64,000 nt of DNA, taken from NCBI GenBank assembly GCA_037044905.1, contig JBAOKB010000093.1, positions 62,001 through 126,000 on the forward strand, in the 5' to 3' direction. Shown here piece by piece: positions 20,019 through 29,459 of the stretch; the stretch's first letter is position 1, and every line of letters begins with the position of its first letter. The translations under genes and the position numbers were made by a program. Source of the DNA: Hortaea werneckii (Eukaryota; Ascomycota; Dothideomycetes; Mycosphaerellales; Teratosphaeriaceae). Below the pieces are notes generated by a model, which was not told the DNA's origin, made no database searches, and saw nothing but the letters and a program-made list of their open reading frames with translations.

Positions 20019-22031
20019 ATGGAATCCCCAAACTTCAAGCCCACGTTCTTCCAGAGCATTTTCATTAAAGCGTTCAGAATCATCAACTCAGCGATCCCAT
20101 GGTACAATCTACCCGGGTTCATCGGAGCGATCAACCTTGACTTTCTGCGGATCGATCTGCGGAATTACAACCTTCATGATGGATACGCATCCGCAGACGT
20201 TCAAGGCAAGGTTGGGGAGCAACCGCCAGTGGAAGAGCGATTCATCGGGACTCGCAATTCTGATGGGAAAGACAACTCACTTGAGATGCGTCGAATGGGT
20301 TGCGCGGGGATGCGCTTCGGACGCAACTTCAATCGCAAGTACTGTCAGAAGCTGACCGATGAGGAGCTTTTGAACCCCAACCCCAGGCTAGTCAGCCAGG
20401 CGTTCATGGCAAGGGAGACCCATGAGTTCAAACCGGCGACGACACTCAATCTGCTCGCAGCTGCCTGGATCCAGTTCCAAGTCCACGACTGGTTCAACCA
20501 TGAGGACGTGAGCTCACTCGCCAAATGCAGTTGTAAAGTTCGAAGCTGACGTGTCCAGGACGATACAACACTTGATATTCCACTTTCACCGGAGGATGAT
20601 TGGCAAGGAAAGCGTATGAGCCTCTTCAAGACCAAGACTGACACAGAATTGCATCCTTCCGATCAGCTCTGTCCCGGCTATCGCAATGTCAACACCGCTT
20701 GGTGGGACGGCTCGCAAATCTACGGTTCCAACGAAGCCGTCACACGACAGTTGAGAAGCAAAAGCCAGGATGGAAAACTTCAGTTGGATCGAGTCGGTAA
20801 CCAACCTTTCTTCATACCTCGTAACGAGGATGGGACACCAAAGACGGGCTTCAGTGATAACTGGTGGCTCGGCGTTGAGCTGTTGCATACTCTCTTCGCT
20901 CTCGAGCACAATGCTATTTGCGATGGTATCCGTCAGGGACATCCAGATTGGACAGGGTAAGTGATATGGTCATCGATTTTGTTTCAAACTGACATTCCGC
21001 AGCGACCAGATCTTTGATAAAGCTCGTATCGTCAACTGCGCTCTGATGGCTAAGATCCATACGGTCGAGTGGACTCCAGCCATCTTGGCACATCCGGCTC
21101 TTCAGATAGGAATGAGTGCGAATTGGTGGGGTATCGTTGGCGAGAAGCTCACCAAAGCTGTTGGCCGTATCTCGAAAACCAGCGAGGCCATCAGCGGCAT
21201 TCCGGGCTCAGGTGTCGACCATCAAGGAATACCTTACTCGTTGACTGAGGAATTTGTTTCTGTATATCGCATGCATTCTCTGGTGCCAGGTCAGTATTCA
21301 CTTTATCCCATAAGTTGCCTGCAAAGGCGACTGCTGACTAGAAGCAAGACACCATCAACTTATATCGCTGTCCGAGTGGCAGCTTCACGGGAACCGTCGA
21401 CACAGAAGATGTCCTCTTCACTCACTCTCTGGACCCGATAAAGGCCGGCAACACCTTTGCCGATGTATTTTACTCGTTCGGTGTGAACTACCCTGGCGCA
21501 ATCACCAACAATAACTACCCTCGGTTCATGCAGCAACTCAAAACGCCTGATGGTCAAGTTCGAGACATGGGCACGGTAGACATAGTCCGCGACCGTGAGC
21601 GAGGCGTTCCTCGCTACACCACCTTCCGAAGACTCCTGCGTATGAACGTCCCGAAGACTTTTGAAGAGCTCACGGGAGGCAATAAAGAGCTTGCACAGAA
21701 GCTCAGCGAGGTCTATGATGGAGACATCGACAAGGTAGACACCTTGGTTGGATCTCACAGCGAGCCAGTTCCGCCGGGATTCGGTTTCAGCGACACAGCG
21801 TTTCGAATCTTCATATTGATGGCTAGTAGACGCCTGAAGAGCGACCGGTTCATTGCCGGAGCGTGGAATGCCGAGATGTATACCAAGGAAGGATTCCTGT
21901 GGGTGCAAAATACCAGCATGAGCAATGTGCTATGCCGTCACTTTCCAGAGCTGGGGCAAGTCATCCCCAAGGAGACCAACGTCTTCGCACCATGGGCGGA
22001 GATGCAGCGGTCAAAAGCGGACGGCTTGTGA
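20019..22031 (+). CDS. Alpha-dioxygenase-like animal-type heme peroxidase
   Basis: This resembles fatty-acid alpha-dioxygenases and related cyclooxygenase-fold heme enzymes, which add molecular oxygen to fatty acids to start oxylipin synthesis. Four exons, 20019-20507, 20559-20956, 21003-21289 and 21349-22031, with introns of 51, 46 and 59 nt, give 618 aa. Key parts are AAWIQFQVHDWFNHEDD (distal histidine and calcium-site region), NTAWWDGSQIYGS, WLGVELLHTLFALEHNAICD, AKIHTVEWTPAIL, and the EFVSVYRMHSLVPD segment expected near the proximal histidine. The third intron ends CAAG, which restores LVPDTINLYRC across the junction. No signal peptide is evident. The neighbouring peroxygenase suggests a joint role in lipid oxidation, but that is inference. 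Confidence 0.87.
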
Positions 22032-22752
22032 TATACTGAGCTGTTCCTCGATTATGGATGTCAAGGGTTGAAAGATATCAGGTCTTTGTAGCAGGCATCC
22101 ATAGTCTTAGGCAAGCCAAGGTACTTCCTAGGAAGCGTCCAGGTGTTTGAAGCGCACTGCTACGCGACGCACATTTTGGATCGTCCGCTTCTTCGTCTCA
22201 TACTTTGCGAAGTTTCCCGACATCATTCGTTGGCTGCTTTACAGTATGCACAGCGAGGCTCGTCGCCCGACAGGTCGCCACTGGCATGTCTTAGTAGTTG
22301 TCTTAGGACAAGTCACCTTCTCGATGCCGCTGGGACCGCCCGCGGGAGGATCAGCCCAAGCATCTTGGCAAAAGAAGATGTAACCAATCCATGGCGATAT
22401 CCTCACTGCCAAGCACCGTAGCAGCTGTAGGTTGAGACTGGTGTGCGGATTCAGAGCTTGCTATTCCTTAATGTGCAGAGTCATTCATGCACAGAGCCCT
22501 CCATGGCACCCGGGGACATAGCACTGAGCCATGATGCAATACAACGAAGTCATGTGTCGATTGCACGGCAACGAAACACCGCAGTAGTGAGGAGACTATG
22601 CTAATCTAAGCCATTTCACTACAAGCGCAGAACATGCTCCGGGGAAGGATTGAAGCAAATAAAAGATCAAGTGCTGTTCCCAGATAACTATAAGCGTGAG
22701 GTACTTCAGCTTTCTTTCCTCTTAACGGTCTGAGTCCACATCCTCAAGCATC
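22032..22752. other. Intergenic, no firm gene
   Basis: A plus-strand open frame at 22147-22383 encodes 78 residues with a hydrophobic aromatic stretch, but there is no signal peptide, domain or splice extension. I do not call it a gene. The rest is presumed promoter of the GPI protein. Confidence 0.45.
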
Positions 22753-23523
22753 ATGCATACGCTCATGCTCACGGCTCTGGCAGTACTTAGTACGCTGCGT
22801 GCAACCCAAGTGAAAGCACAAGGATATGACTACTCCCCTGAATACTGGTGTCGAGGCTTCAACCAGACGGGAAACTACACTCAAGGCTACGAAGATGAAT
22901 ACAGCCACCGCATCTCCGAGGCGGTCATCTGCAATTCGACGAACGTCATAACCGACGGCGGCGACAAGAATGGTACCTGTGCCATCCAAGCCGGCGGCTT
23001 CTTCGAATCCAAATACCATACCAACGTCTCGGCCTACGACTTCCAATGGGGCGGGATATCTGGTACAGGCAACTACACCTACAATGCTGGCAACGCCGTA
23101 GCCTACACAATAACGAATCTCACCAACGCCACGACACTTACATACACTCACTTTGGCGGCGTCGAGCAAGCTCTTTACCATATCGAACAAGATACGAATG
23201 CTTACATCGCATTCACACCTCTATTCCGTTGCATTAGCGGAAGACTTAGTGAATGTCCGATGGAGCTCGACTTGAATGACACCTTTGTCGAAGTCTGCGA
23301 GCCGATGTACACGGGACCGATAATCGAGACGAGAGGCGGCCTCGCCGTGTACGAGGGTAACTCCTATATCAAGACGGTGAACAAGACGGAAGCGGCGAAT
23401 TTGACGGGCAATCCCAACGAGCGACCGCCACAAGGATTGTCGACGGGCGAGGCAGGGTTGGTGAAAATTGAAAGTTGGGCCATTTTGGCTAGTGCGATCG
23501 CTATGCTTTTCGCCTTAGTATAG
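22753..23523 (+). CDS. Secreted GPI-anchored cell-surface protein, copy 1
   Basis: I do not recognise a named family. The 256-aa protein has all the features of a GPI-anchored surface protein: an N-terminal signal peptide (MHTLMLTALAVLSTL, cut near KAQ), a mature domain with six cysteines that could make three disulfides, about eleven N-glycosylation sequons, and a C-terminal hydrophobic tail (WAILASAIAMLFALV) after a Gly/Ser-rich stretch suitable for anchor attachment. Conserved with the next gene are PEYWCRGFNQT, VICN.TNVIT, DKNGTC, NAY.AFTPLFRC and YEGNSYI. It has no intron. It is intact, whereas its tandem neighbour is broken. A role in the cell wall or in contact with a host or surface is only inference. 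Confidence 0.85.
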   Translation: MHTLMLTALAVLSTLRATQVKAQGYDYSPEYWCRGFNQTGNYTQGYEDEYSHRISEAVICNSTNVITDGGDKNGTCAIQAGGFFESKYHTNVSAYDFQWGGISGTGNYTYNAGNAVAYTITNLTNATTLTYTHFGGVEQALYHIEQDTNAYIAFTPLFRCISGRLSECPMELDLNDTFVEVCEPMYTGPIIETRGGLAVYEGNSYIKTVNKTEAANLTGNPNERPPQGLSTGEAGLVKIESWAILASAIAMLFALV

Positions 23524-23895
23524 GAAATGGAGATATGATCTGCGCCAAATGTAAGTACGGTGTACAAGTACATCGTGCACCCGACGCAGAACTAAAGTCT
23601 TGGGCTGCCTTGGCGAGCTCAATTTACACTCTTAAGGTATACCTATAATGTAGTCCAACCAATCGAATGGCTCCGTGTCACTACTGCTGCAGCACAGTGT
23701 TCCAAGACCGAGGCTGCTCTAATACCAGCCGTTGCCATTTCTGAGATTTTAACGTACACTCCGTGGAAGGATTCGTTTGGCAACAGATAAAGTAAAATGC
23801 CAATTGCAAGCGACAGTAAGCATTTCCTTCAGCATTCCTTTCTACCTCCCTTCCCTTAAGCCATCTGCAATATTTTGCTTCGACAGGAGGGTATT
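23524..23895. other. Spacer between tandem GPI-protein copies
   Basis: This 372-base spacer should hold the terminator of copy 1 and the promoter of copy 2. No open frame is supported. Confidence 0.6.
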
Positions 23896-24693
23896 ATGCA
23901 GAGCTCTTTCGGCCTCCTAGCACTATTTGGTGCACTGTTTGTAGAGCATGTGCAAGCCCAGTCGCAGTTTCCAGAGTACTGGTGTCGAGGCTTCAATCAG
24001 ACTGCGTACTATCATCAAGCCTACAATCAAGCGTGGCAGGACGATTCCAGCAGCCTTTTTTACAGCCAACTCACCCGCCGCATTTCAGACGCCGTCATTT
24101 GCAACGCGACGAATGTGATTACTACCGGTGACAAGAACGGCACTTGCACCATTGAAGCAGGCGGCTACTTCACGAATTATGCCCACGCGAATGTCTCAGC
24201 GGGGTCAGGGCTACGGGGTGATCCGAACGGTACCTACTTCTATACCGAGGCCTCCGTGCGACATACAGTATCCACGATGATCGACGCCGAAGATGCAGAT
24301 CTTTTTTACTCTGGCAGCTAGGAGGGTGCCGTCCGCGAAGCTAGGTACTATATTGACGAAGGCACGAACGCGTATGTCGCCTTTACACCACTGTTCCGTT
24401 GCGTTAGTGGATGGCTAAGCGATTGCCCGAGGGAGGTCCCCTTAAACGACACCTATGTCGAGGTATGCAGACCTACTTATACGGAAGACACGATCGATGT
24501 GAACGACCGGAAAATCCCTGTGTACGAGGGGAATTCCTACATCAGGATAGTGAACCAGACGGAAGCTGCGGACTTGAACTCGATGGGATTTCTGAACGAG
24601 GAGCCGCGACCAACGAGCGAGGCGGGGATAGTAAAGATTGGGAGCCTTGTCACTTTGGCTGGGTGTATGGTCTTGTTTTTCGCATTAGCATAG
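23896..24693 (+). pseudogene. GPI-anchored surface protein, copy 2, with in-frame TAG
   Basis: This is a tandem paralogue of the preceding gene, starting at the ATG at 23896 (signal peptide MQSSFGLLALFGALF, cut near VQAQ). It keeps the same six cysteine positions, sequons and C-terminal hydrophobic tail to the stop at 24691-24693. A single in-frame TAG at 24319-24321 interrupts it. Reading continues in the same frame with full similarity afterwards (ARYYIDEGTNAYVAFTPLF), so there is no frameshift. The break is a point nonsense mutation, a base-call error, or a suppressed stop. No splice pair nearby removes the codon cleanly. The intact downstream half implies the lesion is recent. If translation stops there, a secreted but unanchored fragment of about 140 residues would result. 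Confidence 0.8.
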
Positions 24694-25291
24694 AAGAAAT
24701 AGGAAGGATTTTCTCGATGGTCACACTGCCTGATTCTCTCCGTGAGAGCTCTCGTTTCCCATGAGGCTTAGCATTGCTCCCAAGGATCTCCGACGCCGCG
24801 ATCAAAGTGATGGGAATGCTGTGTGCAGTGAGTAAAATAGACAGTGGTCTGAAAACGGGCGAGGGAAGATGGAGAGGAAAGAAGAAGTGGAATTAGAAAC
24901 CCACGGTCGACCTCGCCGTTGTGTGCACACTGAAAAGTCAAGCGATACCTAGGTAGATACCCGAAATGCCAATTCAGACTGTTCATCGAGCTAGTGGTCA
25001 ATGGAATGGTTGGAGTGCTGGAGGGGTCGCGTTCATGAGCAAATTGCCTACAGCTGTTACTCAGCACCGATAAGAGAATCTGAAGTCATAATGGGAGGGT
25101 GATAAGAAAGAAAGCAAGCTGAGTAAGCTCGTTGCTGTCAACTTTCATGTGATTGCTGCCGTCCGGTGTAGTGAACATCATGATGAAAGTAAGAGGAGGG
25201 TCGGATGGGAAAAGGCATTCGCCGATGTAAAATTGAGAAATCGATCGAAGGACGACCACCTCAGGATATGCAACCTGTCCCGGCATAGAAG
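24694..25291. other. Intergenic, promoter of Zn2Cys6 gene
   Basis: This lies between the broken GPI gene and the regulator gene. Only short unconvincing frames occur on either strand. Confidence 0.55.
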
Positions 25292-27606
25292 ATGGAGGAT
25301 GCAGCTGGCAGCGAGGTACCAGCTCACAGGGCCTGCGCACACTGCCGCTCGCAGAAAGTGAGATGTCTACCGTCCGATACGAACCCCAATATTTGCCAGC
25401 GATGCGTACGTACCGGCCGGCCGTGTACCTTCACCCCCTTGCAGAAACGCAAGCAGAGGAAAAGGACCGATACCAGAGTAGCGGAGCTGGAGAGGGAGAT
25501 GAGGAATATGCGTCAGATGCTCAAGGATAAGCAAGATGGTGCCAGTTCATCCTCAGGAAAAGCCTCTACAGTCCATTCTCAGCGCCAGCAAGGTCAAGAC
25601 AATACGTTTGCAGCATCTAAAAGGCATGATCTGCACTTCGGCGAGCCATCGAATCCGTTAGCACCGACCACGCAGCCGGCTGCTCAGGCACCACAGAATG
25701 CTCGCCCTGCTAGACCGGCAATCGTTACAGAGCGGACGGACAGCGACATTGTAGACAGAGGCATCTTGTCCATGGCCACAGCAAGACAGCTGTTCGAGAC
25801 CTATCGTAAGGACCTCTTTCCACATTACCCTTTCATTCCCATTCCCGAGTCCATAGTGGCGGAGGAAATGCGAGAAACCCAGCCGACTCTCTTCTTGGCC
25901 ATTGTCGCGGCCGCCGCTGCCAAAGAGCACTCGGACCTCTCTGCTATGCTAGATAAAGAAGTCTTACAGCAGTATGCGACGAAAGTCGTGGTCCAGAGCG
26001 AGAAGTCGCTCGAACTGGTCCAGGCATTGCATATAAGCGCTATATGGTACCATCCGCCTAGCAAGTTCGGCCAGCTCAAATACTACGAGTACATCCACAT
26101 GGCTGCTACAATGGCCATGGATATCGGCATTGGAACGCGACCAGCAGAGCAGCGCAACCGCTTTCCCAGCGCGGGACGTGGCGGTGCTGACAGCTTGTAT
26201 TCGTCAACTTTACACCCTATTGAAGATATTGCGGATCCGGATCTCAGCATGGCGCCGAGATCGCGAGTTCGAAGCGACAACACTGCAGAAACCACCAACC
26301 GGCGGGCGTTTCTGGCATGCTATGCTATCTGTGCCGCCGTCTCGCTCGCTCTACGCAGGCCTAATATGCTAAGAGCCAACAGTTACGTGCGAGAGTGCGC
26401 TGAATACTTGGAGCAGTCCAAAGACTCGCTGCCGACCGACGCCACCCTTGTGGCATGGTCCGTTTGATCATGATTGCCGAAGAAATCAACGTATCCTTCG
26501 CATATGACGATCCAGGGGGTATCGCTTCCATTGCCGAGCTCAGGACGCAGCTTATGCACAAGGACTTTCAAAAACGGCTCATGACCTGGTACGACAACGT
26601 TCCCACCAAAGCCATGAACCCATCGTTGAATATGATGTACTATACTGTCCGACTATACCTCCACGAGATCGCACTACACGTCGACCACTCACCCAACGAC
26701 TTCCGCGCGCCATACCAGATGGGCACCGTACATGCCTACGAAGGCGAGGAAATACCGACCGGTGTCCTAGCTGAGACGGTTGCGGAATGTATACAATGCT
26801 CCCACGCCCTGCTTGACACGTTCTTAGCAATGGATCACGACAGCTGCCGCGCCCTCCCCGTCTTCAGCTTCGTGCGCATTTCTTACGCCGCCTTTATCCT
26901 CGCCAAATTCTGTCTCTCAGCCTCTCACGCTGGAAGTCGATTGGGTGCAGTGCTGGACCGCAGCAGTCTGAAAGCCGAAAGCTACCTGGATCGCGCGATC
27001 TTGCACGTCCGCGAAATAGTCGGACCATTTCGATGCCGGGTACCGGCTATCTTCCTCGCGTTATTGTTCAAGCTGCGACAATGGTGTATGCACCCGCAGA
27101 TGATCGAAGGGCCTCAGGAAACGCAGAGTCCGTTTTTGAATGGAGATACGATTGATTTCGCCAACGATCAACCTTCACGCAGGAACGCTGCTCCCGGAGA
27201 TCGGCGGATCGTCGAACAGAGTAGTACCAGCAGCGACTCATCACCGCAGACGCTGGCCGAAGGCCAACAGGCGGCGTTTGAGAGCGTGACAGGTCTTGCG
27301 GCGCAGGAAGCAGCGTACCAGGCCACGCCTGGAATTGTAACCCCGTCTCATTTTACGAGCAACACGCCTGGTGATGCTAATGCGATTGATAATGCTACGC
27401 AGCAAGGATTCGACTTTAATTTCGGCCCAGATATGATGAATATGGATGAGAACTTCTTTACCTCACTCGGTGACTTCCCGGAAGGCGGTTTAACTGGTTT
27501 GGATGACTGGATACCGCAGGAAATGTCTTTTAACGGCTTGCCGCAGTCTGGGTCCTACTGGCAGCCGGGTTCTAGCACGGGCGGCGGTCATGACGCTTTT
27601 GGATGA
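25292..27606 (+). CDS. Zn2Cys6 transcription factor (apparent frameshift)
   Basis: This is a fungal binuclear zinc cluster regulator. The cluster lies at residues 15-45 with the expected six cysteines (CAHC, then KVRC, CQRC, then GRPC). It is followed by a basic linker and a short coiled coil (VAELEREMRNMRQML). A middle homology region is seen from FETYRKDLFPHYPFIP onward, and the C-terminus is acidic and Gly/Asn-rich, as in activation domains. The first frame stops at 26467 right after LVAW. The next frame takes over at once with VRLIMIAEEI, which is the natural continuation in this family. One missing G at about 26456 explains it, and no intron fits. Joined, the protein is about 770 aa. It may be intact in the organism, or a truncated regulator. 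Targets are unknown; it is the only regulator next to the oxylipin-like genes and GPI proteins. Confidence 0.85.
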
Positions 27607-29459
27607 AGAGCTTTCGACTTCATTGGAGCTTTCTCATACGGTATCGCCGCCAACAACAAATCCGCTTCTCTTTCTTTCGCGTCTGGTGGGTTAGGTCTTC
27701 GGCCCTGAAATTGCAGGAATAGCCAAAGACCTATGGTCTCGCTCTGCACTGCTGGAAGTCTGATTGTTCGCATCCCGGGAGCACCGACGTCGCGTATGCA
27801 AATGCGCTCCTCCAGACCGGCAGATTATGCCGGAAAAAACGACCAAATCCAATCACTACTACAAAACCGTGCATGGCTGTTTTGCCTTACCTCTCACCCA
27901 AGCTATCTCATCCGCGGAGACTCTAGCCCACTTCTTTTTTACCCTCTTGAACGGACCTCTATCTGACCTTGTCTGGTGAAATTGAACTTTCATGTCGACT
28001 GCTAGGGTACATCCGGAAGGGTACTGATGTGCCTGTTTTTCCTTGGAGCCAGGGGAATATCTTGAGGGCTACTAAAGAGAAGGACGAGTACTCGTGCAGC
28101 TCGACACCAATCGCACAGCGGGAGAGGGTGATCTCTTCCGCTCGCCTTGACTCCTTTCCAAAGCGAACGAAACCGAGAGCTTTTGCTCACCCAGGAAATT
28201 ATCCTTGTACTATTCGAAACACCCCAATTTGGAATCTGGAGAAGCAAGCCGAGCGTTCTCGGCCGCACAGGTATAGCAGGATCAAAATGTAGAGCAGGAA
28301 CAAAATGGAACTTGGTGACTTGGACTGCTTTTAGGCAAAAAAGAAGGCATTGAACCAATTGAGCAAGCGCTACACCCTCGAGTTCGACGATTTTTGGTAA
28401 AAGATGGCCCAGGCTGAGGGGGTGCGACCCACACACCCTAGAAAAAAGGCAAGATGACGCAGTGACCGGGCGAACTCAAGCAATAAATGAGAAAATGGTG
28501 GAACGATATGTATCCTAGCTTTTGATATTGACCTTGCAGCCTCATCACATATCCTCGCCCTCAGGGGTGCTTCTGGGTGAGTGAATGGAGTGAAAAGGAA
28601 TAAGAGAAAACAGAACCTTTAGCAAGGAGAGAGAGAGCTTCCCAGACGACAGCGGCAGAAACGCTTACGAATGAGGAACAAGAGAATGGATGGGAAAAAG
28701 ATTGTAACAGATGGCTACCATTTTTTTCCCATACGGATGCAACCACAGGCTTCCACCAACTCGACATGACGTGGAGAGGTTCCACTGTGAAATCTTGCTT
28801 CTGCAAAAGTAGGCGAAGACCAGTGTTTGGGGGGAAAGAGAAAAAAAAAAAAAAAAAGAAATGAAAGAAAGAAAGAAAAGAAAAAGAAGCCCCATCTTCG
28901 CTGATCGACTTTTTTCTTCCTTTTCTCTTCAAACACAACTATTCTACACTCCACTCCAATCCGCTCCGAGAAACCTTACTATCTGTAGACATCCCACCTT
29001 TCTTTCTCCCTCTTCTCCTTCCTTTCTGAAATCTTTCCACGCCTTTCGATCAGCTTGCAAAGTTCTGGGGGAATAACAGCCGTCTGCTTCGTCCGCGCTC
29101 AGTCTCCTCTCAAAAACAATCCGTCGGCAAAAATCCCTTCCAACTCTCAGCCTACGATGAACCATCCCCCGTCCCGTGCACCCAATCTCTTGATCCATCC
29201 CCCATCTACCCTTCCTCTCATTTTCTCCGCCCTCAAGGTTGCTCGTCAAAGAAAGGAAAAAGAAAAAAAAAGAACATCCCACTTCCAATCTCCCTCCCAT
29301 CGTCCGCCAATCCTACCCCCTTCACTATAAACTCCATCCTCTATCCCTTTCCTCGATCCACCCTTTCATCGTCCACCCCTCATTCCGCATCCACACCATC
29401 TCTTTCCCTCCCCCTCCCTCTCTCCCCCATCTCCTCTCCATCGAAAAAATCACCCCCCA
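27607..29459. other. Intergenic, 1.85 kb, no gene seen
   Basis: This lies between two convergent genes. It contains a poly-A tract (28841-28857), AAAG repeats and a long pyrimidine-rich stretch from about 28960 to 29460. The pyrimidine-rich part makes long spurious Pro/Ser- and Phe-rich frames. No protein-coding, tRNA or transposon signal is convincing. Confidence 0.5.

Noticed and set aside
22147..22383. Small ORF with aromatic hydrophobic stretch after the dioxygenase gene
   Set aside because: No signal peptide, no domain, no splice partner, and a second frame overlaps it.
24319..24321. Stop-codon readthrough at the TAG in GPI copy 2
   Set aside because: The context TAG GAG is not a known readthrough motif; a nonsense mutation or base-call error is simpler.
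28550..29340. Overlapping Phe- and Pro-rich open frames on both strands
   Set aside because: Produced by poly-A and polypyrimidine tracts; composition is not protein-like.
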